A stretch of DNA of 64,000 nucleotides from UBA4459 sp963776205 (GTDB lineage: Bacteria > Bacteroidota > Bacteroidia > Bacteroidales > F082): NCBI GenBank assembly GCA_963776205.1, contig CAVZLR010000003.1:130365-194364 (forward strand), read 5' to 3'. Shown here one piece after another: positions 1 to 9,248 of the stretch; position 1 is the stretch's first letter; every line of letters begins with the position of its first letter. The notes under the pieces are model-generated. The model was given only the letters and a program-made list of their open reading frames with translations. It ran no database searches and was not told the DNA's origin. The position numbers and the translations under genes were made by a program.

Positions 1-808
1 CCGTGTGAATGTTTCCTTTATCATTAAAAACCCACCAAAGTGTCTGGTCACCTTTGATTACCTGGTCAGCCAAAATACTTCCGTTGATGGTACCCTGAAA
101 CTCCTCTTCCATAGTAGGAATATCAGTATGACAGAGGTCATTATCAATATCGTAATAAGGATAGTCACCAGCAAAAGGATCGTATTCTCCATCACCATCA
201 TTATCATAAAAAGGTGCCAAATAATAACTTTGTTCTTTTGAAGTTTCTCCATGGGCGGGCCATTCAAGAATAGATGGTGGAATTTCATAATCCTCTGACG
301 GAACAAAAAAGCCCGTTTCAGGATCTGTATTCGCTAAAAAATCATCCACTTCTGCCCTGGTTATTTTCGCAAAGCGGTCATATTGTGCACAGGTAGCTTC
401 ATCAATAGCTGCTGTTCCATCAACAGTTAAGGGCCCTGTCCAATAATCGATTCCTACCTGTCTGTAACGTTGTGCAGCTAATTTTAGCTGGTTGTTGATA
501 TCGAGCCCACCGATCCACAGCGCACCCGAGAACATAGATGTTGCAGACCCGGCTTTTGGAATATAGTACTTCGCCCCAGTTCCACCTGGTAAATCCCACC
601 ACATATCGCCTCCGGTATTGATCCTTGCCCTTACATTATTAATATCCAGCCAATCATACGCTGAAGCAGGTGCACATCCGGCAGCAGTTTCTCTTAATTC
701 AGAACTTTGCTTTTTACCATTATCATATCTGTATTCTTCGGCAAATAACTGGCTGCTGATAAAAACCAGTGTGAAAAGAATAACTAAAGTTCGAGAAATA
801 TTATTCAT
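1..808 (-). CDS. Secreted protein of unknown function, C-terminal part beyond the window
   Basis: The frame is open from the ATG at 806-808 to the left edge, so about 269 N-terminal residues are visible. Residues 1-22 form a signal peptide (MNNISRTLVILF then FISSQLFA). The mature part has the motifs GALWIGGLD and WWDLPGG and an acidic DNDGDGEYDP stretch near residue 200 that resembles a calcium-binding loop. From memory, large Bacteroidota secreted proteins with SA-MFSGALWIGG openings sit behind TonB receptors and end in a T9SS sorting domain; that end is not visible here. It lies 36 bp downstream of the TonB receptor on the same strand, so co-transcription is likely. No enzymatic motif was recognised. 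Confidence 0.8.
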   Translation of the reverse strand, partial: MNNISRTLVILFTLVFISSQLFAEEYRYDNGKKQSSELRETAAGCAPASAYDWLDINNVRARINTGGDMWWDLPGGTGAKYYIPKAGSATSMFSGALWIGGLDINNQLKLAAQRYRQVGIDYWTGPLTVDGTAAIDEATCAQYDRFAKITRAEVDDFLANTDPETGFFVPSEDYEIPPSILEWPAHGETSKEQSYYLAPFYDNDGDGEYDPFAGDYPYYDIDNDLCHTDIPTMEEEFQGTINGSILADQVIKGDQTLWWVFNDKGNIHT

Positions 809-844
809 GATATATATATTTTCTATTGTCTTAAATGATTTCTA

Positions 845-3800
845 CTAAAAATTGAACATCAAACCAAAACGAATCTGCCTGGGTGTACTGTAGTTTCCTG
901 GATTATCAACATAAACACCGTATAAGTCTCTAAATGATTGTGGATCTAATTGGTTGTTAATTTGACGCTGCCATTCAGGAGCGGATAGATAACCATCATC
1001 ATCCGGATTTCCAGTATAAGGATATACATTGATAACATTTTTAGTATTCAGTAAATTCAGTATCTGGAAATATACATTTAAATAAGCCTGGCGACCTTCC
1101 TTGCCCTCTTTTGGTTTACTCAAATTAAAATAAATGTCTTTATCTATTCTAATATCAAACCTGAATTGCCAGGGCAGCCTGGAACCATTGTATGTTCCCT
1201 TTAATAAGTTGGTTCCTCCGGAGATAGGTGAAGTAACATTACGTGACGCTGTATATGGTGTTCCTGAACCTCCAATAAGCGTAAAATTAAACCCGGTGTT
1301 GCTTAACCAGTCAATCGGAGCCTTTCCATTTTTTCTTTCAGTTCTTGGTCCATTGTAGTTCTTGCCGGAAGACCAACGGTAATCCATCACAATATTAAAC
1401 TGATGCCTTCTGTCCCAGGGCATTGGAAATGTAGACCTTAAGTTTGGTAAACCTGCAGCTATCAATGAAGCAGCTGTTGTGGTGGATGAACCTGTTGCAT
1501 CAGCAAACTGTAATGTATAAGCGGCTCTTAATCTCAAATTTTTTGTGCGTCGCAAATCATATTCAGCAGTTATTCCATTTACAGTTCCAAAGTCAATATT
1601 ATTATATGATGTATAGTCTTTAGGATACGCTCCATTAAAACGATATGTTTGAAGCATATTACGCATTTCACGATAAAAAGCTGTGAAGGTAATAGATGAA
1701 GACTGTGTAACCCGTTGTGTAAATCCTAACTCATAATCAATTGTTTTTGTTGGTTCCAGGTTAGGATTATTAATCTGGTTACCTGTAAAGTTAAAATAAT
1801 ACCATGTTGCAGGGCTTGTGTAGCTATTACTTGTTGGTCTTTGTGTCAACACATCATAATGAGCAAAAAACAAAGCTTCATCTGAAATAGGAAATGAAAA
1901 TGAAATCCTCGGCATAACATTGATCTGTGGATCATAATCTTTAAAAGACTCGAGGCTTACACGGTCTTGTTCCGGATCAACCAGTGCAGGGGAAATACCA
2001 TAACCAACATCAAGTACATTAGGGTCCTGAATTTCAATTCCTTCTGCATTATACCATATATATTCATTTCGATAACCGACTACTTCTGTCGGGTTATCAA
2101 CCTGGTCAACATAAATCACATAATCGCCTCCAATATTCGTCAGGAGGGGTAAAATTAAACGGTAATGCATCCTTTTCAGAAACAGTATATCTTGGATAGA
2201 GTACAAACGGATCAACCAGAACCTGCTGGTTCGCATCATAACGGTCAACCCTCACACCAATGTTAAATATCAGGTCTTTAAATGCAAACTGATCCTGGAT
2301 ATAACCTGCCATATAAATTGGCCTGAAAGCTCCTATAGGCCTCGTGTACATTCCATTTTCATCCGTTTCAGTAAAGAAATCAGAAAAAGAAGGTTGCTCC
2401 GTTAATCTTTCTCCTGTGTAACTAAAACCAGAATAATTAATGTATGATGAACCGTTGTTCCATAATTCATCGGGTGAGAATAGTGCAACGCTAAGATCAT
2501 CTGCATTTAGTGTTGAGGTGTGAATCATACCATCCTTATCATAGTATTCAATCGTATTATTCAAAATGTCATAAGAATCAATTTCGATATAATCTAAACC
2601 GTCAACTGGTAAACCCATAGCAATCCTCAAGTTTTCATCAAAAACTGTCTGAGAATTGGCATCGTATTTCCGTGGATAAAGAATCGTATCCACATGACCA
2701 TCATAACTAATTACTTCAGGATTGTCAATGTCTAGCTGTTCGATATGAAAATTAGTTAATCCTCTCATCAGGTTCCATAAACCTGTCGGTCCATAATTAA
2801 CAAAACTACTCACACGTTGCTCATATTGAAATCCTAGTTTGATAGCATGATTTTTTATATCGAGCGATGCATCAACCCTAATATTGTACTGGTCGTTGTT
2901 GTATATTCCGTATCCTGACTGATTGGTTCCGGGTGATTGATACAGCGAATAAATAGCTTGTGGTGTACTGCCGTTTACTAATCCACCACCCAACATAATC
3001 TGGTCAAGGTTTTCATAATGGCCATCAGGATTTCCATCATACACCGAGTAGTAGTTATTGGTATACTCAGCTACCAGAGGATTTGTATTTCTTGGATCCC
3101 ATGTTACCAGGGTATCATAATTCCATGAATTTAACAACCATACATTATCATAAAAAACACCATTAACAGTATCACTTCCTAACTCAAACGTTGGTGTTTT
3201 ATAAGTTGTAAATTTTCCAATGTATCCATATTCGAATAGATTGCTTTCATGATATGGGTCGCCAAACTCGCCTTTATCTTTTGTATAGTCAAATTGAATA
3301 GCATAGTAAAAATTCTTAAATGCTGATGAACTTTCAGAAGACCCAGGAAACCGCTGGCTGAATTTAACATACCCCCTGTAATTTGTATTGGTTTGAACCG
3401 TATTTTTATCATAGTTTGCCATGGTGGCGCCATAACTATACAGGTTTCTGTCGTTATAAAAATAACTACCGCCAATAGTCAGGTTAATTGTTTCAGTAGT
3501 TCTGATATTGATATTTCCAATAACGTTATAACTTTCCCTTGAGGTATTGGGTGATGCTTTCACATTTCTTAAATCGTCGGCTCTTAAAAACTCGCCATTT
3601 AGATAAGTACCTGTTCCGGTACCGGAAGGCCTTAATGGGTTTTGTTCAATACTGCTTAAAGCATCTTCTGTTGTTGTTCCATATCCAATTGGTGAAGGAT
3701 TTCCATCTTGCTCAAATATTAGGTCACCGGCGATAAAGAAACCGAGCAAAGAGGTATTGTTTTTGTTTTTACCCTTGATTAATGGACCCATAACATTAAA

Positions 3801-4553
3801 ACCTACACGGTTATATCCGAAGGGATCCAGAAATTGAGAAGATTCCAATTCAATTCCTGCCCCAAACTGACGGGCAGGGCCTTTTGTAGTTACGTTGATA
3901 ATACCAGAGGTGGCATCACCATAACGGGCAGGAACACCACCCAAAATAACGTCAACCTGTTCGATAGCAGATTGAGGTACACTTGAATTACCAATAACAC
4001 GGATACCATCGATAAACGTAGCTGTTGCATCTGAACGTGCACCACGAACACTACCTCTTTCACCATCCTGAGAAAATACACCTCCAACAGTAGTAGCTAC
4101 TGAATTAGCATTTCTTTGCGGCATTTTGGCAATTTCTTCCGCGGTTACAGTGGCTCCACTGGCTGTTTGATCCTTATCGATCAGTGGCACTTTGTAATCT
4201 ACTACTTCAACGGTTTCAAGTGTTTCAGCAGTTGCTTCCAGTTCAATGTCTAAAAATCGAATTCTGTCGGCACCCAATGTAACACCCTGGATTAATTTGG
4301 TCTTATATCCAACAAAAGTCGCTTTTACATCCACTTTTCCAGGAGGTAACGGTTTTATTACATAATTACCATCAAAGTCGGACGAAGTACCTCCCACTTG
4401 TGATCCTTTATTTTCAACTACTATGTTTGCAAAAGGAATGGGTTCTTTGGTATCTTGATCAACAACCTTTCCTTGCAATACAGCTTGCTGTGCGTGAAGC
4501 ATTACACCGGTAAACAGAATAAAACCAATGGTGAGGAGTAAATTTCTTATCAT
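845..4553 (-). CDS. TonB-dependent outer-membrane receptor, interrupted by one frameshift
   Basis: Outer-membrane receptor of the carboxypeptidase-regulatory-like TonB family. The order is signal peptide (1-21, ending LHAQ), a CarboxypepD_reg-like beta-sandwich (about 23-105: LQGKVVDQDTKEPIPFANI), a plug (about 125-235: GGVFSQDGERGSVRGARSDA, ILGGVPARYGDATSGIINVTT), then a long barrel ending in the aromatic beta-signal RFGLMFNF. The span is 3709 bp, one more than a multiple of three. The reading leaves frame after FNFTPPD and resumes as NIGGDYVIYVDQ near 2138, where one extra C (G on the coding strand) explains the break. The substrate cannot be read from sequence; no SusD partner is adjacent. 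It is probably co-transcribed with the secreted protein downstream. Confidence 0.9.
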
Positions 4554-4655
4554 ACCTGCAATTTTATGTTCATTGAATTCCTGCTCTCAAAAAGAGTTGG
4601 TAAATTTAACAAATAATTAGATTACCATTTAACATTTATTAACATCTATTTTCAA

Positions 4656-5108
4656 TCAAAAATATTTTGGTTTTAATATTTCTGAATAGATCACTGCTTT
4701 TTTTAAATCAAAATGCAATTTCCCTTTTTTTCTTCTTAGGCGTGATTTAGACTCTGGGATAGGATTTTGTTGCTCAAATAAAGTACTTTTTGTTAATGCA
4801 TCATCAGCCTCTTCGTAGTTGCGTTCTTCGTATAAGTCGTCATAGGAGAATTTATTTTCCTCATAAGTTTCCGCTTCGGCTACTGCCTGTGGATTTTCAA
4901 CTTCCGATTCATAAACTTCTTCATACTGCTGATTTTTTTCAGTAACTTCATCTAAAAGCGTTTCAAAAAAGCTTTTTTTCCTTTCACCAGTGGGTTGAGG
5001 TGACGATTTCTGCTTTCTCTTCTTTTGGCCCTGATAAATTGAAAAAGCTATCCAGACGATTCCAATCAGGATATAAAAAAAATCTTCGAATGATCCTTTA
5101 ATCAACAT
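4656..5108 (-). CDS. Small single-pass membrane protein, acidic cytoplasmic tail
   Basis: 150 residues. One N-terminal membrane segment (about 10-26, FFYILIGIVWIAFSIYQ) is followed by a basic patch (GQKKRKQK), then a Glu/Tyr-rich acidic stretch (about 55-110) and a conserved-looking end, FDLKKAVIYSEIL. From memory, small Bacteroidota membrane proteins share the N-terminal helix and a closing F-L-K-AVIYSEIL motif; no function is known to me. It sits alone between the TonB receptor and tRNA-Asn, on the same strand as the receptor and 102 bp upstream of it. Confidence 0.7.
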   Translation of the reverse strand: MLIKGSFEDFFYILIGIVWIAFSIYQGQKKRKQKSSPQPTGERKKSFFETLLDEVTEKNQQYEEVYESEVENPQAVAEAETYEENKFSYDDLYEERNYEEADDALTKSTLFEQQNPIPESKSRLRRKKGKLHFDLKKAVIYSEILKPKYF

Positions 5109-5369
5109 ACTTTTTTCAATAATCGTGGTTTAGAGGCTAAAATAGAAATTAAATACATATGAAAGCATTAGTATTAACAAAGAAGTTTTGAATGCTCATA
5201 TTGTTATTTATAAATACTGATTTAACTTATTGAAAATTTGTTGTATAAAATAATTTTGAATGATTTTAAATTACTTTTTCTGAATATATTTTCCTGCCAA
5301 ATAAATCTTTAAAAAAATTTGAAGATTAAAAATAATATTTATCTTTGCAGCCACTTTAAAAAAGCACAC

Positions 5370-5443
5370 TCCTCCTTAGCTCAGTCGGTTAGAGCATCTG
5401 ACTGTTAATCAGAGGGTCCTTGGTTCGAGTCCAAGAGGGGGAG
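5370..5443 (+). tRNA. tRNA-Asn (anticodon GTT)
   Basis: A full cloverleaf can be drawn. The acceptor stem TCCTCCT pairs with AGGGGGA (5436-5442, one G-U). The D arm has AGCTCAGTCGGTTAGAGC. The anticodon stem TCTGA/TCAGA encloses loop CTGTTAA, with anticodon GTT at 5404-5406. The T arm has GGTTCGAGTCC. The discriminator is G at 5443 and CCA is not encoded. It stands alone with its own terminator just downstream. Confidence 0.97.
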
Positions 5444-5453
5444 CAACATAATC

Positions 5454-5488
5454 AACCACTTACAGAGACATTTGTAGGTGGTTTTTTA
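5454..5488 (+). terminator. Rho-independent terminator of tRNA-Asn
   Basis: AACCACTTACA (5454-5464) pairs with TGTAGGTGGTT (5473-5483) with one G-U, an 8-nt loop, then a T tract. It lies 10 nt after the tRNA. Confidence 0.8.
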
Positions 5489-5492
5489 TTTC

Positions 5493-5511
5493 ACGCCAGA
5501 TTTACGCCAGA
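5493..5511. repeat. Short direct repeat just downstream of tRNA-Asn
   Basis: ACGCCAGA occurs twice, separated by TTT. Its position 50 nt after a tRNA 3' end makes an old integration scar possible, but no integrase or repeat of the tRNA end is visible in the window. Confidence 0.4.
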
Positions 5512-5631
5512 GATAAGATTGATTTGAGGTTTTTATTTCGGATACAAACAAGATTAAATATTCCTGACATTAGTGCATATTGTGTCTGAAAATTTTCTCC
5601 CGCTTTAATAATCTATATCTTATGATTGATA

Positions 5632-7266
5632 TTAATGTATTATAGAATACCTGTAATTATTTTTTTTGTCTCTAACTGGTAATATTATACCACCATCATT
5701 ACTTTTAAACATAGGATCGCTGCCTAAAACTACATCCGGCAAAAAATCCAATGGTTCGCTGCAGGTTTTGTTTTCAAAATCAATTTTCACAACTCTCCCA
5801 TAAGTAGTAAGTTCGTCTACTCTACTGAAATCAACGTGACCGCCTAAGTGTATATCCTTTTTAAAACCCTGTTGCATTCCCGGAGGTTGGGTTCTGTACA
5901 GCACAAATAATTGTCCGTTAGTTTCAACCATGTCTATGGATTGTCCAATACCTTCCAATACTTCATAAACATAAAGTGCTTTCATTTTGGCGTCAGGGCT
6001 AATTTGATAAATAAAGTAATCCTTTGGAGATTGAGCAAATATCATTATATCTCCATTTTCTAAAGTAAAATACCATTGGTATGTAATATCTTTATATTTA
6101 AGCTTTGGTGTATTTCCTGAGGAAGCAACTGCAAAATTCTGAAGTTCTTCCATTGATAACACTTCTTGTACAGCAATTTTACCACTTTCTATTTTTATGA
6201 TTTGAAAATCAGTAGGGCTGCCAACATCAAACCTGTAATATCCATCGTGTTTGGCATTGATATTTCCAAAAATATAATTTGCATCTCCCGAACCATATAT
6301 TCCGAAATTACCTCTTACCGACTTTGAGTCAAATGTTACGTTATCAATAAGATTTCCTTCGGCATCCATTGTTAAAAAGGTCATATAAGGTCTTCCTTTT
6401 GCCTGAGTTTTATTTAATTCCTTACTACTTGTGGGTGCATTGAGTGTTGAAACAAGGTATGATCTATTACCTTTGGCATCCCAACCTGTAGTTACAGTTC
6501 GAACGTTGTAATCCAGCGTATGCTCCTTAATATTGAAAAATGATTTTGTTTGACCGTCAAACTGACCTGTAACGAGGAAATTAGAGCCTTTAGGATTTTT
6601 TAAATCAACTCTAATATCCTTTCCAAGGAATGCAATTACTGCATCCGTTTTGTAGTATCCAATGGTATTAGGTATCAAACCTTCCAGAATTGTATAACTT
6701 TTTTCCAAGTCATCTCCTGGCTTACTATGCGCTGCAAATATGTTAAGTCGCATATCAGATGTACTGGATTCCGTTTCTTTAAATCTGAAACCCTTCAATA
6801 CCGGTGTGTACACTATCACATAGCCATATTGATCTGAATTAGTCTTATATATGGCCTGAAAACTTCCTTCTTGGATTTCAAGTTTGCCTAAAACACCATT
6901 TGCTGTAACAAGCCTTAAAACATTCATACCATTACCCGGAAATTTAACTTTGTTAGGATCAGGAATGGTGATATTATATTTCTTCTCAGATTCGGGACTT
7001 GCAACTTCACTTGAATTTTCAATTAATTCACCAGTGGTGTCAAGTGTAAATACATCAAAACCTAGTTCGCCTTTATTAAGGTCGTAAGCTACAAATGAAC
7101 GTATATTTCCATCATTTGTATTTGTAGTTTCTACATACATACCTTTTTTCTCAGCCATTTTAGAAGCCGGTAATTCAACATTTCTAACTGTTAGCTTTTG
7201 TGCATTCACAGTAGCAAATATTAAAACTAATGATGAAAATAAGGTGTTCTTTATTACTTTTTTCAT
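5632..7266 (-). CDS. Secreted protein of unknown function, probable beta-propeller
   Basis: 544 residues from the ATG at 7266, chosen because MKKVIKNTLFSSLVLIFATVNAQ is a clean signal peptide; an in-frame ATG eight codons upstream would spoil it. The mature protein consists of repeated beta-rich segments (such as GNFGIYGSGDANYIFG and TYQWYFTLENGDIMIFAQS), which suggest a propeller or stacked beta-sheet fold, with no catalytic motif I recognise. No T9SS tail is present; it ends NNYRYSIIH. It is a single gene with tRNA-Asn downstream and about 500 bp of non-coding DNA upstream. Function unknown; periplasmic or outer-membrane location inferred. Confidence 0.75.
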   Translation of the reverse strand: MKKVIKNTLFSSLVLIFATVNAQKLTVRNVELPASKMAEKKGMYVETTNTNDGNIRSFVAYDLNKGELGFDVFTLDTTGELIENSSEVASPESEKKYNITIPDPNKVKFPGNGMNVLRLVTANGVLGKLEIQEGSFQAIYKTNSDQYGYVIVYTPVLKGFRFKETESSTSDMRLNIFAAHSKPGDDLEKSYTILEGLIPNTIGYYKTDAVIAFLGKDIRVDLKNPKGSNFLVTGQFDGQTKSFFNIKEHTLDYNVRTVTTGWDAKGNRSYLVSTLNAPTSSKELNKTQAKGRPYMTFLTMDAEGNLIDNVTFDSKSVRGNFGIYGSGDANYIFGNINAKHDGYYRFDVGSPTDFQIIKIESGKIAVQEVLSMEELQNFAVASSGNTPKLKYKDITYQWYFTLENGDIMIFAQSPKDYFIYQISPDAKMKALYVYEVLEGIGQSIDMVETNGQLFVLYRTQPPGMQQGFKKDIHLGGHVDFSRVDELTTYGRVVKIDFENKTCSEPLDFLPDVVLGSDPMFKSNDGGIILPVRDKKNNYRYSIIH

Positions 7267-7783
7267 TGCTCTTTTTTGATTGAATTCCACAATATTAGCT
7301 AAAACAGGCTCTAATTTTGTTAAGAAAATGTTAAATGTTATAATGATTCTAAATAATAAGTGAGCTTGAAAACAAGGTTAGTATTTTGACATAAAGTCAA
7401 ACGTTCTGTTTTAATGTCATAAATATCACGACTTGAATCCAGAATAAAAATTTAGATATTTCACAGATTAGAGGGGTAAAAATTCTTCATATGAGAATTT
7501 TTGCGAATTAAACCACTTGCAAGATAGGTTGTGAGTAGTTTTTTAATCCTACTCTATCCAATTTTAACTGATAATTCACATCTCAGGATATGAATTAAAA
7601 CAATTCCCAAATCCTTTATTTCCGGGGTTTTTTATGATGCTACATGTCTTTTTCATGGTAACAATTCTTATTCTGGCATAGTGTATGCATAAGTTAAAGT
7701 GATTTCAAAGCGAAATCGTTTGATCGTTAGCCTTTATTGAAAAGACTCGACAAACATTTATGAATCACTAAATAGAAAGTATC
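7267..7783. other. 517-bp intergenic region with a perfect hairpin
   Basis: Non-coding, AT-rich spacer between divergent secreted-protein genes; it must hold both promoters, but no clear TAnnTTTG box with a partner was found. AAAAATTCT (7478-7486) pairs perfectly with AGAATTTTT (7494-7502) around a 7-nt loop. A weaker GATTTC/GAAATC hairpin lies near 7700. No open frame of note. Confidence 0.6.
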
Positions 7784-9109
7784 ATGAAAAATCTACAAAA
7801 AACAAAAGTTGCCAGTTTAATCATCGTATTCTTTTTTGGAATATTTGGACTTATGGCACAAGATGTTACAACCGTTAAAGCAATGAGCAATGATATCAGT
7901 AATAATTTAGATTTAGAAGCTGTTGCCTCTATTTTTGGTGATGCCAATGATTTAGAGGATTTCGAAAGACGATTGAATGATCCTGATTTACAAATATCTA
8001 ATTTAGATCTTAACCTGGATGGTTATGTAGATTACCTGCGTGTAGTAGAAGTTTCAGAAGGTAATACCCATCTGATTGCTATTCAATCTGTACTTGGTGA
8101 TGATTTATTTCAAGATGTAGCCACCATTGAAGTAGAAAAAGATCGTAATGGAAAAACATATGTTCAAGTGGTTGGAGATGTATATATGTATGGTCCCAAT
8201 TATATCATCGAACCTGTATATGTGCGCATTCCCGTATTTTTCAGCTTCTTCTGGCGACCTTACTACAGACCTTATTGCTCACCTTATTATTGGGGATATT
8301 ACCCTGGCTATTTCAGCTACTGGCATCCTTATCACCCACACATATACAGAAGTCATGTGCATGTTCATGTAAACGTACATCATGTATATCATCACGTATC
8401 CTATCGCAGAAGTCATGTCGCTTCAGAATTACATAATACACATAGGCGGAATGACTATGGTAAAAAATACCCCAGCAGATCATACGTGATGCGCAATAGA
8501 AGTACTCAAAATAATTCTACTCTTTCTTCACAAGGTTCTACAAAAAAAGCAACAATGGCTGCTGAGAGAAGTAGCACTGAAAAGTATACATCCAGGATTG
8601 ATAACAGTAATTTACACGCTCAAAGAGGAACAAGCTATTCTAAAAAAGATGAAATCAGCAAACCAAAAGCTAAGGTTACTCAAAACAGAAAAGCTACTTC
8701 CAATGTCAACGGAAGTAAAAAGTCTGTGGACAAAAAAGGTAAAATCTATACTGAAAGGATCAATCAAAAAGAAGTAAAATCTGGCGCAAATAAAACAAGA
8801 ACCAGTGCTAAAGATATAGCTTCTAGCTCCAGGAAACCTGTCTATACTAAAAAGTCATCTGAAAGAAAAAATGTGGCATCAGAGTCAAAAAGTGTCTCCA
8901 CTGGTAAGCTAAAGGTAAACAACACAAAACAACGTTCATATAGCAGTAAGTCTAGCACTTCAAAAAGCTACGATTCAAAAAGCAGAAGTGCTACATCAGA
9001 TCAAAAATCTTATGCGAATGCTTCCCATAGCAAAGAACAACAAATTGCTTCTAAGAGTCATTCAAACCCTGGAGATAAAAGTAATAGAAGCAAAACAAGG
9101 GGCAACTGA
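7784..9109 (+). CDS. Secreted protein: EF-hand-like core domain plus Ser/Lys-rich tail
   Basis: 441 residues. Signal peptide 1-25 (ending GLMAQ). A globular part (about 40-150) carries LDLNLDGYVDYLRV, which fits a D-x-N-x-D-G-x-x-D calcium-binding loop. It is followed by a block rich in Tyr, Trp, Pro and His (about 150-205, for example PYYWGYYPGYFSYWHPYHP). From about 210 to the end the protein is a low-complexity Ser/Lys/Arg/Thr tail. The core matches the protein at 11377-12429 in order and motif (NLDLNLD, then VVGD-YGPNYIIEP), so the two are paralogues. Known to me only as an unnamed Bacteroidota family. A strong terminator follows. The tail may bind anionic surface polymers, but that is inference. 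Confidence 0.85.
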   Translation: MKNLQKTKVASLIIVFFFGIFGLMAQDVTTVKAMSNDISNNLDLEAVASIFGDANDLEDFERRLNDPDLQISNLDLNLDGYVDYLRVVEVSEGNTHLIAIQSVLGDDLFQDVATIEVEKDRNGKTYVQVVGDVYMYGPNYIIEPVYVRIPVFFSFFWRPYYRPYCSPYYWGYYPGYFSYWHPYHPHIYRSHVHVHVNVHHVYHHVSYRRSHVASELHNTHRRNDYGKKYPSRSYVMRNRSTQNNSTLSSQGSTKKATMAAERSSTEKYTSRIDNSNLHAQRGTSYSKKDEISKPKAKVTQNRKATSNVNGSKKSVDKKGKIYTERINQKEVKSGANKTRTSAKDIASSSRKPVYTKKSSERKNVASESKSVSTGKLKVNNTKQRSYSSKSSTSKSYDSKSRSATSDQKSYANASHSKEQQIASKSHSNPGDKSNRSKTRGN

Positions 9110-9126
9110 TTTGGTTATTTAATCGT

Positions 9127-9166
9127 ATTATAAAAAGCAGGGTGTTCACCCTGCTTTTTTATAATA
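9127..9166 (+). terminator. Strong bidirectional terminator
   Basis: AAAAAGCAGGGTG (9132-9144) pairs perfectly with CACCCTGCTTTTT (9147-9159), flanked by further A/T pairing and T tracts on both strands. It separates the convergent genes ending at 9109 and 9249. Confidence 0.9.
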
Positions 9167-9248
9167 TCACCTTAATTTGTGTTTTTCAGCTATCATTAAT
9201 TTATTATAGACTTCAAAATAAATTTTGAGAATTTAGATACTATGCAAG

